Source: Sphingomonas zeae (lineage in GTDB: Bacteria; Pseudomonadota; Alphaproteobacteria; Sphingomonadales; Sphingomonadaceae). From it: a DNA stretch of 64,000 bases. A program made the position numbers and the translations under genes. The notes beneath the pieces are model-generated. The model was given only the letters and a program-made list of their open reading frames with translations. It was not told the origin of the DNA and did no database searches. Numbering within the stretch: the first letter of the stretch is position 1; every line of letters starts with the position of its first letter. The stretch is from assembly GCF_014197135.1 (NCBI RefSeq), contig NZ_JACIFA010000001.1, positions 576,365 through 640,364 of the forward strand, written 5' to 3'. This document shows, piece after piece, positions 9,786 to 17,734 of the stretch.

Positions 9786-10256
9786 ATGGTGATGGTGCCG
9801 GAACTCTTCGCGACGTTATGCAGCGTCGCGGGGGCGATGGCACCATTTCCCGATGGCTGGTGGATCATCGGCAGCGCAGCGATGGCGCTGCATGGTGTCG
9901 ATGCGGGATCGGTTCACGACGTCGATCTACTGATCGAAGCCGGACTGACCGATGCGGTATTCGATCATCTCGGCGTTGAGCGGATCGCATTGCGACCCGA
10001 TCCCCTATTTTGCTCGATGGCGTTTGCGAAGTGGGATGCCGCGCCGGTTCCGGTCGAGGTGATGGCCGGTTTCCATGTCGCCGTTGCGGGACGCTGGCAG
10101 CCAGTCGAGCCGCGAACGCGCCAGCGGATCGTTACGGCAGAGGGGGCGCTGTTCGTACCCGACCGGCAAGAGTTGCTCGCACTGTTCCGCCTTTTCGGAC
10201 GACCGAAGGACGCGCCGCGTATCAAAGCGCTGTTATCGGCGGAAGCGGCGGTGTGA
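9786..10256 (+). CDS. Nucleotidyltransferase-fold protein
   Basis: 156-residue cytoplasmic protein. GSAAMALHG (about 29-37) followed by SVHDVDLLI (about 42-50) is the Gly-Ser plus Asp-x-Asp signature of minimal/AbiEii-like nucleotidyltransferases, which modify or bind nucleotides. The C-terminal half (PVPVEVMAG, FVPDRQELLALFRLFGRPKD) supplies the expected third acidic strand and helical part. It begins 3 bp after the flavin oxidoreductase stop, so it is probably translationally linked to it. It could be an antitoxin-like or regulatory NTase. No toxin-like partner is visible. Confidence 0.72.
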   Translation: MVMVPELFATLCSVAGAMAPFPDGWWIIGSAAMALHGVDAGSVHDVDLLIEAGLTDAVFDHLGVERIALRPDPLFCSMAFAKWDAAPVPVEVMAGFHVAVAGRWQPVEPRTRQRIVTAEGALFVPDRQELLALFRLFGRPKDAPRIKALLSAEAAV

Positions 10257-10278
10257 CCCGCCGCTTCCGCGCGATGGA

Positions 10279-10470
10279 TCAGTCGGCGACGGTGCCGACC
10301 ACTGCCCCTGCCGTACCGCCGACCGCGGCGCCTTTCTCGACGCTGCCGCCCGTCGCCGCCGCGACGCCTGCGCCGCCCGCACCACCGATGGCGGCGCCCT
10401 TGAGCGTCGAACAGGCTGAAATCGACAGGGTGGTCGCGACCAAGGTGAAGGCAATCGCCAGCTTTTTCAT
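10279..10470 (-). CDS. Small glycine-zipper lipoprotein
   Basis: 63-residue lipoprotein. The start is set at the ATG at 10470 because MKKLAIAFTLVATTLSISAC is a clean signal peptide with the lipobox Cys20. AGGAG precedes the start by about 8 bases. After the Cys comes a Gly/Ala-rich glycine-zipper stretch (GAAIGGAGGAGVAAATGG, then GAAVGGTAGAVVG), which inserts in or oligomerises at membranes in SlyB/Rcf-like proteins. It is convergent with the nucleotidyltransferase-like gene. It probably belongs to the envelope-stress class of small lipoproteins; the exact function is unknown. Confidence 0.8.
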   Translation of the reverse strand: MKKLAIAFTLVATTLSISACSTLKGAAIGGAGGAGVAAATGGSVEKGAAVGGTAGAVVGTVAD

Positions 10471-10628
10471 GGGGGTAGCTCCTGTTTGAATGACAGGAGG
10501 GGAATGCCGGGAAGCCAAAAGGGGTTCCGCGCCGCAACATTTTGACATGGAGCGAGGATCGACGATCCCGTCGGGCTGGGATGGGCATAAGGTTGATCCG
10601 AGCTATGGCCTGTGTCAGGCGACACGCC

Positions 10629-10991
10629 ATGCAACCAGAAATCCGCGCCATCGTCGCCGCCTCGTCCCACGCCTTCGTGACCGGCAAGAAGGTCGCCGGA
10701 CTCTATGACCAGTCAGCGGACCGGCATCTGCGGATCGCGGCGGAGGCCCGTGGCGAGCATCTACAGGGCCTGGACGGCGACCGAAACGTGAAGTTCGGCG
10801 GCACGCTTCCCGAACTGCGCGAGACCGGAACCGGCGCGGCGATCTATATGGAAGTCACCGATGGGGAGACCAAGGGGTTCGACCGCAGCAGCGCCGGCCA
10901 CTTCACCTGCCGGATCGAGGATCAGGTCGTGCAACTCTACGATCACGCGGAGAGCGCATGGTTCACCTTCGTCGTCCAGACTGTCGAGTGA
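10629..10991 (+). CDS. Hypothetical protein, 120 residues
   Basis: I do not recognise a family. The start at 10629 (MQPEIRAIVAASSHAF) is preferred over the upstream in-frame start at 10542, because the extra N-terminus is Arg-rich and overlaps the upstream region of the divergent lipoprotein. The body has alternating hydrophobic and charged residues, with no signal peptide or membrane segment, and a C-terminal half (HFTCRIEDQVVQLYDHAESAWFTF) that looks like beta strands of a small compact domain. It is convergent with the 2-hydroxyacid dehydrogenase. Confidence 0.6.
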   Translation: MQPEIRAIVAASSHAFVTGKKVAGLYDQSADRHLRIAAEARGEHLQGLDGDRNVKFGGTLPELRETGTGAAIYMEVTDGETKGFDRSSAGHFTCRIEDQVVQLYDHAESAWFTFVVQTVE

Positions 10992-11015
10992 TGGTGCTCG
11001 GCGGCTGATAGCGTC

Positions 11016-12020
11016 TCAAAGCCACCCCTCCAGCACCTGATCCGGCGGTCGGTGGCCGTCGGCCCAGCTGCGGATATTGGCGATGACCTTTTCGCCTGAG
11101 GCGACGCGCCCCTCCAGCGTGGCCGAGCCCATATGCGGGGTCAGCACGACATTGGGGAGCGCGAGCAGGCGCGGGTCGATTTCGGGCTCGTGCCGCCACA
11201 CGTCCAGCCCCGCGCCCGCCAGCCGTCCATTCTCCAGCGCCTCGACCATCGCATCCTCGTCGACGATCCCGCCCCGGCTGGCGTTGATGAGATAGACATG
11301 GGGGCGCATCAGCGCGATGCGGCGGCGGTCGATCAGGTCGTGGCTGTCGGCGTTGAGCGGCGTATGGATCGACACGATGTCGACCGCGCCCAGCATCGCG
11401 TCGAGATCGTCATACCAGCTCGCGCCCAGCTCCGCCTCGATGCTGGCGGGCAGGCGGCGGCGATTGTGATAATGGATCGACAGGCCAAAGGCACGCGCGC
11501 GCCGCGCAACCGCCTGGCCGATCCGGCCCATGCCGACGATGCCCAGCGCCTTGCCGCCGATGCGATGGCCCAGCATCCCGCCGGGGCTCCAGCCCTTCCA
11601 CGCGCCCGAACGGACCAGCTTCTCCCCCTCGGCCAGACGGCGTGGCACCGACAGGATCAGCGCCATCGTCATGTCGGCGGTGTCCTCGGTCAGGACGCCC
11701 GGCGTATTGGTGACGATGATGCGACGCGCGCGCGCCGCCTTCAGGTCGATATGGTTCACGCCTGCGCCGAAATTGGCAATCAGCTTCAGCCGGGGGCCAG
11801 CACCCGCGATCAGCTCCGCGTCAATCGCATCGGTGACAGTGGGGACCAGTACGTCGCAATCGGCCACCGCGGCGACCAGCCGCTCCCGGCTCATCTTTTC
11901 GTCGGATCGGTTGAACTGCGTTTCGAACAGCGCAGCCATCCGCTCCATCACGGGATCGGGCAGTTCGCGGGTGACGACCACCCTGGGGTTCAGGCAGCGG
12001 CGTGGATCGACCATGACCAT
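11016..12020 (-). CDS. D-2-hydroxyacid dehydrogenase (glyoxylate/hydroxypyruvate reductase type)
   Basis: NAD(P)-dependent D-2-hydroxyacid dehydrogenase of 334 residues, cytoplasmic. The start is the ATG at 12020 (MVMVDPRRC); the reading frame extends further upstream but only through low-quality sequence overlapping the next gene's leader. The dinucleotide motif GIVGMGRIGQAVARRARAFG, NFGAGVNHIDL, the substrate Arg in NASRGGIVDE, the Glu in RHEPEIDP and PHMGSAT with the proton-relay His make a complete active site. GRHPR-like enzymes (glyoxylate or hydroxypyruvate reduction) fit best, but exact substrate preference cannot be read. It is divergent from the SH3 gene. Confidence 0.88.
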   Translation of the reverse strand: MVMVDPRRCLNPRVVVTRELPDPVMERMAALFETQFNRSDEKMSRERLVAAVADCDVLVPTVTDAIDAELIAGAGPRLKLIANFGAGVNHIDLKAARARRIIVTNTPGVLTEDTADMTMALILSVPRRLAEGEKLVRSGAWKGWSPGGMLGHRIGGKALGIVGMGRIGQAVARRARAFGLSIHYHNRRRLPASIEAELGASWYDDLDAMLGAVDIVSIHTPLNADSHDLIDRRRIALMRPHVYLINASRGGIVDEDAMVEALENGRLAGAGLDVWRHEPEIDPRLLALPNVVLTPHMGSATLEGRVASGEKVIANIRSWADGHRPPDQVLEGWL

Positions 12021-12136
12021 CGGATTGCGGCAAGCCCGCAGGTCCGTCAACCGGTGTTCGGACTCGAACACGGTTGAAGCCTTGCCCCGGCTCGGCGTAG
12101 AGCAGCGAGCGGGCGGGCAGGCAGGTAAAGGGACAT

Positions 12137-12640
12137 ATGATGCGCAGGTCCATGGCCGGACTGGCAATTTTGGCGATGACGCTGGCGGCGGGGCCGCTCG
12201 CCCCGGCGGCGATCGCCGCGCCCGAAAAGCGCGCGGTGCCTTATTATGGGTCGATCGGCGCTTCGCTGGCGCGGATGCGGACGGGGCCGGCACGCACCTA
12301 TCCCGCCAGTTGGACCTATCGCCGCGCCGACCTGCCGGTGAAAGTGGTCGCGGTGTTCAAGGAATGGCGCAAGGTGCAGGACCCGGACGGGACAGAGGGC
12401 TGGATGCTTGCGGTCCTGCTGCGCAACACCCGTACCGCGATCGTGCGCGGCGCCGATCCGCTGCCGATGCGATCCGCCCCCGATGACGGGGCCAAAACCT
12501 TGTGGCGTGCCGCACCGGGCGTGGTTGGGCGGATCAGCGAGTGTAATGGCGGCTGGTGCCGTCTGGACGTGAAGGGGCAGGCTGGGTTTGTGCCTGTCGG
12601 TTCGATATGGGGCGTCGAGCCGGGTGAGGTTCTGCCGTAG
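12137..12640 (+). CDS. Secreted SH3-like domain protein
   Basis: 167 residues with a signal peptide (about 1-28, ending AAIAA). Two tandem bacterial SH3-like units follow: one around ARMRTGPARTYPASWTYRRADLPVKVV...WRKVQDPDGTEGWML, and one around LPMRSAPDDGAKTLWRAAPGVVGRI...GWCRLDVKGQAGFV. Such periplasmic SH3 proteins bind peptidoglycan or partner proteins in the wall. An AAAGGGA ribosome site precedes the ATG. It stands alone, divergent from the dehydrogenase, and is followed by a repeat. Confidence 0.85.
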   Translation: MMRRSMAGLAILAMTLAAGPLAPAAIAAPEKRAVPYYGSIGASLARMRTGPARTYPASWTYRRADLPVKVVAVFKEWRKVQDPDGTEGWMLAVLLRNTRTAIVRGADPLPMRSAPDDGAKTLWRAAPGVVGRISECNGGWCRLDVKGQAGFVPVGSIWGVEPGEVLP

Positions 12641-12674
12641 GTTCCTTAGGGCCGTTCGTTCACCTCCAGGCACG

Positions 12675-12775
12675 CCCCTCCCGCTTGCGGGAGGGGATGG
12701 GGGAGGGAATGCCGCGGGCGATGGTCTCGGTGAGACTCCTTGCCCTCCCCCAACCCCTCCCGCTTGCGGGAGGGG
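12675..12775. repeat. Palindromic intergenic repeat, family 2, copy 1
   Basis: Two copies of the palindrome CCCCTCCCGCTTGCGGGAGG face each other. They are joined by GATGGGGGAGGG and its inverted counterpart CCCTCCCCCAACC, with TCTCGGTGAGA in the middle. Other copies lie at 35716-35823 and 49028-49144. The flanking bases up to the thiolase stop (12836) show no gene. Confidence 0.85.
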
Positions 12776-12835
12776 AGCAAGAAGGGGTTGCTCCCGTCTG
12801 CGGGCGGGGCGTGCACAGAACCGAGGGCTACCTCC

Positions 12836-14017
12836 TTACATCAACTCCACCGCCATCGCAGTGGCCTCGCCCCCGCCGATGCACAGCGACGCGACACCGC
12901 GTTTCGCGCCCTTCGTTTCCAAGGCCGACAGCAACGTCGCCAGCACACGCGCGCCGCTGGCACCGATCGGGTGGCCCAGCGCGCAGGCGCCGCCATGGAC
13001 GTTCAACCGGTCGTGCGACAGGTCCATGTCGCGCATCGCGATCATCGCGACGGCCGCAAAGGCTTCGTTGACCTCGTAGAGATCGGCGTCCCCCGTCGAC
13101 CATCCCGCCCGCTCCAGCGCCTTGCGCATCGCAAAGACCGGCGCGGTAGTGAAGCGGGCAGGGGCATGGGCGTGCGCCGCCTGCGCCACGACCCGCGCGA
13201 TCGGGGTCAGGCCCAGCCGCTCGGCGACGCTGGCGCGCGTCATCACCAGCGCGGCCGCACCGTCCGAGATGGACGAGGCGTTGGCCGCCGTGATCGTGCC
13301 GTCCTTGGAGAAGGCCGGCTTCAGCGTCGGAATCTTGGCGGGATCGCCCTTGGCGGGCTGCTCGTCGAGGGTGATCTGCTCCTCGCCCTTGCGGGTCTTG
13401 ACCGTGACGGCCACGATCTCGCGATCGAACGCGCCCGACCCTTGCGCCGCCTTGGCGCGTTCCAGCGAGGCGATGGCGAAATCGTCCTGGGCGCCCCGCG
13501 TGAACTGATATTCCTGCGCGGCTTCCTCGGCGAAATGGCCCATCAGGCGGCCGCGCTCATAGGCGTCCTCCAGTCCGTCGAGGAACATGTGGTCGTACAG
13601 CGTGTCATGGCCGATCCGCGCACCGCCGCGATGCTTGTGGCTGAGATAGGGGGCACCCGTCATGCTCTCCATGCCCCCCGCAACGATCAGGTCGGCCGAT
13701 CCCGCCGCCAGCGCTTCCGCCGCCATGATCGCGGCCTGCATTCCCGATCCACACATCTTGTTGACGGTGGTCGCCTCGACATGCTCGCCCAGCCCGGCGA
13801 AGATCGCGGCCTGGCGCGCGGGGGCCTGGCCCAGCCCGGCGGGAAGGACGCAGCCCATGTGAATCCGCTCGACCAGCGCAGGGTCGAGGCCCGCCCGCTC
13901 GACCGCGCCCTTGACGGCGGCGGCGCCCAGCTGGGTGGCGGACAGGCCCGACAGGCTGCCCTGGAACGATCCCATGGGGGTGCGGGCATAGGACAGGATG
14001 ACGATGGGGTCCGTCAT
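12836..14017 (-). CDS. Acetyl-CoA C-acetyltransferase (thiolase)
   Basis: Condenses two acetyl-CoA to acetoacetyl-CoA or cleaves 3-ketoacyl-CoA; 393 residues from the ATG at 14017, which has GGAGAG just upstream. Thiolase signatures are complete: acyl-accepting Cys in VNKMCGSGMQA (about 88), GGMESMTGAPY, the His-bearing VNEAFA, GGACALGHPIGASGAR with the catalytic His, and the second active Cys in CIGGGEA. The final block is usually CIGGGMG; here it reads CIGGGEA, a small deviation. Likely roles are PHB precursor supply, ketone-body use or fatty-acid degradation. No phaB or bdh neighbour resolves this. Confidence 0.92.
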   Translation of the reverse strand: MTDPIVILSYARTPMGSFQGSLSGLSATQLGAAAVKGAVERAGLDPALVERIHMGCVLPAGLGQAPARQAAIFAGLGEHVEATTVNKMCGSGMQAAIMAAEALAAGSADLIVAGGMESMTGAPYLSHKHRGGARIGHDTLYDHMFLDGLEDAYERGRLMGHFAEEAAQEYQFTRGAQDDFAIASLERAKAAQGSGAFDREIVAVTVKTRKGEEQITLDEQPAKGDPAKIPTLKPAFSKDGTITAANASSISDGAAALVMTRASVAERLGLTPIARVVAQAAHAHAPARFTTAPVFAMRKALERAGWSTGDADLYEVNEAFAAVAMIAMRDMDLSHDRLNVHGGACALGHPIGASGARVLATLLSALETKGAKRGVASLCIGGGEATAMAVELM

Positions 14018-14114
14018 GGCATACTCTCCGATTAGGTCTGTCTTGATGTCGTTGTTTGGTGCGGGCCTTACGCCTTTTGCTTGGGGGCGCAAAGAGGCTA
14101 GGGGCCGATTAAAG

Positions 14115-14214
14115 CCCCTCTCCTTCAGGGGAGGGGTTTGGGGTGGGGCGTCGCCACAGGCGTTGCGTTTGCGGAAACGCCCCACCCCCGACCCCTCCCC
14201 TGAAGGAGAGGGGG
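14115..14214. repeat. Palindromic intergenic repeat, family 1, copy 2
   Basis: Same architecture as 4464-4566: CCCCTCTCCTTCAGGGGAGG with GGTTTGGGGTGGGG, then CCCCACCCCCGACCCC with CTCCCCTGAAGGAGAGGGG. The loop contains its own hairpin, GCGTTTGCGGAAACGC. It lies in the divergent region between the thiolase and the prepilin peptidase and ends just before the latter's ATG. Confidence 0.85.
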
Positions 14215-14231
14215 GAAGATAAGGGATCGGC

Positions 14232-14993
14232 ATGACGTTCGGGGCGGCATCGGCTTTGTGGGCCGTCATCTATGGCGTGGCGGGCGCGATCATCGGGTCG
14301 TTCGTCGCGGCGCTGGTGCTGCGCTGGCTGGACGATCGATCGGTGCTGACAGGGCGCTCGGCCTGCGACCATTGCGGCGAAACCCTGCGGGCTTGGGAGC
14401 TGGTGCCGGTCCTGAGCTTCGTCGCGCTGCGCGGGCGCTGCGCGCGGTGCCGCCAGCCGATCGATCCGCTGCATTGGCGCATCGAAACCATCGCCGCGCT
14501 GATTGGCGTGTCGGCGGGCTGGGTCGCCGGACCGGATGGCTGGACGGGGGCGCTGTTCGGCTGGACGCTGCTGGCGCTGGGCGCGCTCGACGCGCTGGCC
14601 TTTTGGTTGCCCGATCGGTTGACCGCGTGGCTCGCGGGGGCGGGGCTGCTGACCGGGCTGCTCGGTCATGCGCCGTTGCTGGGCGAACGGATCGTCGGCG
14701 GGCTGGTTGGCTTCGGCGCGCTCTGGGCGATTGCCCAAGGCTATCGCTGGTGGCGGGGGCGCGAGGGAATGGGGGGTGGCGACCCCAAGCTGATGGGCGC
14801 GATCGGGCTATGGCTCGGCTGGCGGATGCTCCCCGGCGTGTTGCTGGCGGCGTGCGTCATCGGCATCGGCTTTGTCGCCTTGCGGCATCTGCTGGGGCGC
14901 CGGGCGAGCGGACAGGACATGGTGCCGCTGGGACTGCTGCTGGCACTGGCGGCTTACCCGGCCTGGATGTTGATGATAGGATTGGCCACATGA
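14232..14993 (+). CDS. Type 4 prepilin peptidase / methyltransferase (A24A)
   Basis: Inner-membrane aspartyl protease that cleaves and N-methylates type IV prepilins or pseudopilins; 253 residues with about seven or eight membrane segments. The N-terminal cytoplasmic loop has the two CxxC pairs (CDHCGETLRAWELVPVLSF and CARCRQPI) of bifunctional enzymes. Catalytic aspartates lie in the LGALDALAFWLPD block and in GMGGGDPKLMGAIG, the GxGD motif. No pilus genes are adjacent. Its TGA overlaps the start of the next gene (ATGA), so the two are coupled. Confidence 0.92.
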   Translation: MTFGAASALWAVIYGVAGAIIGSFVAALVLRWLDDRSVLTGRSACDHCGETLRAWELVPVLSFVALRGRCARCRQPIDPLHWRIETIAALIGVSAGWVAGPDGWTGALFGWTLLALGALDALAFWLPDRLTAWLAGAGLLTGLLGHAPLLGERIVGGLVGFGALWAIAQGYRWWRGREGMGGGDPKLMGAIGLWLGWRMLPGVLLAACVIGIGFVALRHLLGRRASGQDMVPLGLLLALAAYPAWMLMIGLAT

Positions 14994-15421
14994 TGCTTCT
15001 GTCGATCTTCGCTTTGGCACAGGCCGCCGTTCAGGCCGCCCCGGTCGCACCCCCGCTGCTGGGCGCGCTGCCCAAACAGTCGCTGCCCGCGCGCGGCTGC
15101 GCGGCCTATCTCTGGGCGGTGCAGGACCAGCGTTTCGTCGCGATGGTCGAGCCGGGCCGTTTGCGCATCATGCTGGACGGCAAACCGACCGATCTGGCCG
15201 CCGCCGAGGCCCGAGGCGGCGGGACGCTGGGGCTGGCGAGCACGACCCGCTATGCCGAGGCGGGTGTCACCGCGACGCTCGACATGACGATCACCCAGCG
15301 CGAGACGCTGCAGGACGGGGCGATCGTGTCGGATGCCAGTATTCGCCTAACGCGCGGGGATCAGGACGAAATCGTCGTTCCCGTCGGCGGCCTTGTCGGG
15401 TGTGCGCCCGCCGCTCGGTGA
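14990..15421 (+). CDS. Hypothetical secreted protein coupled to prepilin peptidase
   Basis: 143 residues, starting inside the stop of the prepilin peptidase gene (ATGA at 14990). The N-terminus MMLLSIFALAQAAVQAAPV is a short signal peptide. The mature part has two cysteines (GCAAYLWAV and the terminal GLVGCAP) that could pair in the periplasm, and a beta-rich centre. I recognise no family. The coupling suggests co-expression with the peptidase rather than a pilin: there is no hydrophobic GFxxxE-type prepilin leader. Confidence 0.72.
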   Translation: MMLLSIFALAQAAVQAAPVAPPLLGALPKQSLPARGCAAYLWAVQDQRFVAMVEPGRLRIMLDGKPTDLAAAEARGGGTLGLASTTRYAEAGVTATLDMTITQRETLQDGAIVSDASIRLTRGDQDEIVVPVGGLVGCAPAAR

Positions 15422-15430
15422 ACCCCGGAG

Positions 15431-15456
15431 GGAACCTCACGGCTTCTGTCGGCGTT
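15431..15456 (+). promoter_or_regulatory. EcfG-type (general stress sigma factor) promoter upstream of tamA
   Basis: GGAAC at 15431-15435 and CGTT at 15453-15456 are separated by exactly 17 bases. This is the GGAAC-N16/17-CGTT consensus of the alphaproteobacterial general stress sigma factor EcfG. It lies about 65 bp before the tamA start with no gene in between, pointing toward tamA-tamB. Confidence 0.55.
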
Positions 15457-15520
15457 ATGAAGCGGTGGGGGATCGTTCCGAATTACGGAAGAGCCCTGTG
15501 AGAAAGGGGCTTTTGACGGC

Positions 15521-17734
15521 GTGGCGGAACGGATCGGCAGACATACCTGGCTTGCGTTCGCGCTGATCGCTCCCACCCTTTTTCCCTCTCCGGTATCGGC
15601 GCAGCTGTCGAAGCCCGGCACCGCGCCCGCTCAAGGGCCGAGCCTGCCGCAGGATCAGCGTGACGGCGGCGCCGATCCGCAGGGCAACGCCCCGATCGTT
15701 CCCGATGCGCAGTTCAATGCCGCGCTGCCGCCGCTCAGCGGGGACATCAACGCGCCGCTGGAGCCGCTGTCGTCGATGGCGAAGGACCAGCCGCAGTCAG
15801 CGACCATTCCGGTTCCCCAGGCCGCCCCGCCCTTGCCGGGTGCGCAGACGACGCAGCCCCTGGCGACGGGCGAGGCGATCGGTGCGATCGCGCCCGAGGA
15901 CCCGCAACTTGCCCAGCCGCTGACGCCGCTGGGCAGCTTCGAGTCGGCCCCGCTCGAGACCGCCGCTGATGCCAAGAGCCAGCGTGCCCCCGACATCCGC
16001 TATGACATGGATGTGCGCGGGCTCGCCGAGCTGAACCTGGACGATGAGTTCAAGGGGCTGTCGGCGCTGCGTGAGGGCAAGGGCAAGGCTGCCAATGCGA
16101 CCCAGGTTTCGGCGCGGGCGCGCGAGGACGAGCAGCTGGCGATCCGTCTGATGAAGTCGCTGGGCTATTATGACGCCACCGCCGTCTCGACCCTGCAACG
16201 CGAAACCGCCGCCGACGGGGAGGCGGGACGTCTGAAGGTCGTGCTGACCGCGACGCCGGGGCGGCTCTATCGCCTGTCCTCGATCACGGTAAAGGCGCAG
16301 CCGACCGTGCCCACCGATCTGATCCGCTCCAACCTGCCGCTCAAGGTCGGCGACGCGATCGAGGCCGCGCGGATCGAGGGGGCGGAGGCCAATGTCAGCC
16401 TGGTCCTGCCTCAGCGTGGCTATCCCTTCGTCAAGGTGGGTCAGCGCGACATATTGCTGGAGGATCAGGGGCCGGAGCCGGTGGGCGCCTATACGCTGCC
16501 GGTCGATACGGGGCCGCGTTCCTCGTTCGGCAAGCTGACGACGGTCGGGGACAAGGTGTTCGATCTGGATCACCTCAATGTTTTCCCGCGTTTCGATGAG
16601 GGGCAGCTCTACGACTCGCGGCTGACCGACGATCTGCGCAACGCGCTGGTCGCGACCGGCCTGTTCAATGGCGTCGCGGTCGAGCCCAAGCAGACCGGGC
16701 GGATAAACCCCGACGGCACCGAGCAGATCGACCTGCAGGTCACTCAGACCAAGGGGCCGAGCCGTACCCTGTCGGGCGAAGGCGGCTATTCGACCGGCCA
16801 GGGCGTGCGTTTGCAGGGCAGCTTCACCAACCGCAACGCCTTCTCGCCCGAAGGCGCGATCATCGCCTCGGTCATCGCGGGCACGCAGGAACAGGGGCTG
16901 AGCGGCACCTTCCGCCGCTCCAATGCCGGGCGGCGCGACCGGACGTTCCAGGTCATCGCCTCGGCCAGCCATCAGAATTACGACGCCTTCGACGCGTTCA
17001 TCGGTACGGTCGCTTTCCGTTGGAGCTATGACTCGACGCCGATCTGGCAGAAGAAGTTCACCTATGCCTTTGGCGGCGAGCTGACCGGCACGAACGAAAG
17101 CGTCTATGATTTCGCGCGCGGCGAGAGGGTGCGCGGGACCTATGGCATCGCGGCGATTCCGGGACAGGTGGTGTTCGACCAGTCCAATGACCTGCTCAAC
17201 CCGACGCGCGGCTATCGTCTAAAACTGAACCTCAGCCCGGAAACCTCGGTGCGCGGGGCGGTACGGCCCTATGCGCGGACCATGGTGGAGGGGACCTTCT
17301 ATTACCCCTTCAACGACAGTCTGGTGATCGCGGGCCGCGCGCGCGCGGGGGCGATCTTCGGCATCGACCGCGACGACCTGGCCCCGTCTCGGCGCTATTA
17401 TGGCGGCGGCGGCGGGTCGGTGCGCGGTTACGGCTTCCAGCGGCTGGGACCGTTCGATCCGCAGGGCAACCCGGTCGGCGGACGCAGCCTGAACGAGTTC
17501 GCGCTGGAGGCACGCTATCGCTTCGGCAATTTCGGCATCGTGCCGTTCGTCGATGCGGGCAACAGTTACGAAAGCACGCTGCCCACGGGCAAGGACCTGC
17601 GCTTCGGTGCGGGCATCGGTGGGCGCTTCTACACCAATTTCGGGCCGCTGCGCGTCGACGTGGCCACGCCTCTGAACCCGCGCCCGGGTGACGGCAAGGT
17701 CGCCCTGTACATCTCGATCGGGCAGGCCTTCTGA
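15521..17734 (+). CDS. tamA: TamA-type outer-membrane assembly factor (Omp85 family)
   Basis: Outer-membrane Omp85 protein that works with TamB in moving substrates (some autotransporters, phospholipids) to the outer membrane. GTG start; signal peptide to about Ala27 (PSPVSAQ). A Pro/Ala/Gln-rich linker of roughly 120 residues follows and is not part of the usual TamA. POTRA-type repeats come next (about 215-430, e.g. RLYRLSSITVKAQ, DAIEAARIEGAEANVSLVLPQRGYPFVKV) and then a 16-strand barrel with the conserved RYYGGGGGSVRGYGFQRLGP loop (VRGY of Omp85). It ends YISIGQAF with terminal Phe. At 737 residues it is longer than E. coli TamA (about 577). The stop overlaps the tamB start (TGATG). Confidence 0.9.
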   Translation: MAERIGRHTWLAFALIAPTLFPSPVSAQLSKPGTAPAQGPSLPQDQRDGGADPQGNAPIVPDAQFNAALPPLSGDINAPLEPLSSMAKDQPQSATIPVPQAAPPLPGAQTTQPLATGEAIGAIAPEDPQLAQPLTPLGSFESAPLETAADAKSQRAPDIRYDMDVRGLAELNLDDEFKGLSALREGKGKAANATQVSARAREDEQLAIRLMKSLGYYDATAVSTLQRETAADGEAGRLKVVLTATPGRLYRLSSITVKAQPTVPTDLIRSNLPLKVGDAIEAARIEGAEANVSLVLPQRGYPFVKVGQRDILLEDQGPEPVGAYTLPVDTGPRSSFGKLTTVGDKVFDLDHLNVFPRFDEGQLYDSRLTDDLRNALVATGLFNGVAVEPKQTGRINPDGTEQIDLQVTQTKGPSRTLSGEGGYSTGQGVRLQGSFTNRNAFSPEGAIIASVIAGTQEQGLSGTFRRSNAGRRDRTFQVIASASHQNYDAFDAFIGTVAFRWSYDSTPIWQKKFTYAFGGELTGTNESVYDFARGERVRGTYGIAAIPGQVVFDQSNDLLNPTRGYRLKLNLSPETSVRGAVRPYARTMVEGTFYYPFNDSLVIAGRARAGAIFGIDRDDLAPSRRYYGGGGGSVRGYGFQRLGPFDPQGNPVGGRSLNEFALEARYRFGNFGIVPFVDAGNSYESTLPTGKDLRFGAGIGGRFYTNFGPLRVDVATPLNPRPGDGKVALYISIGQAF

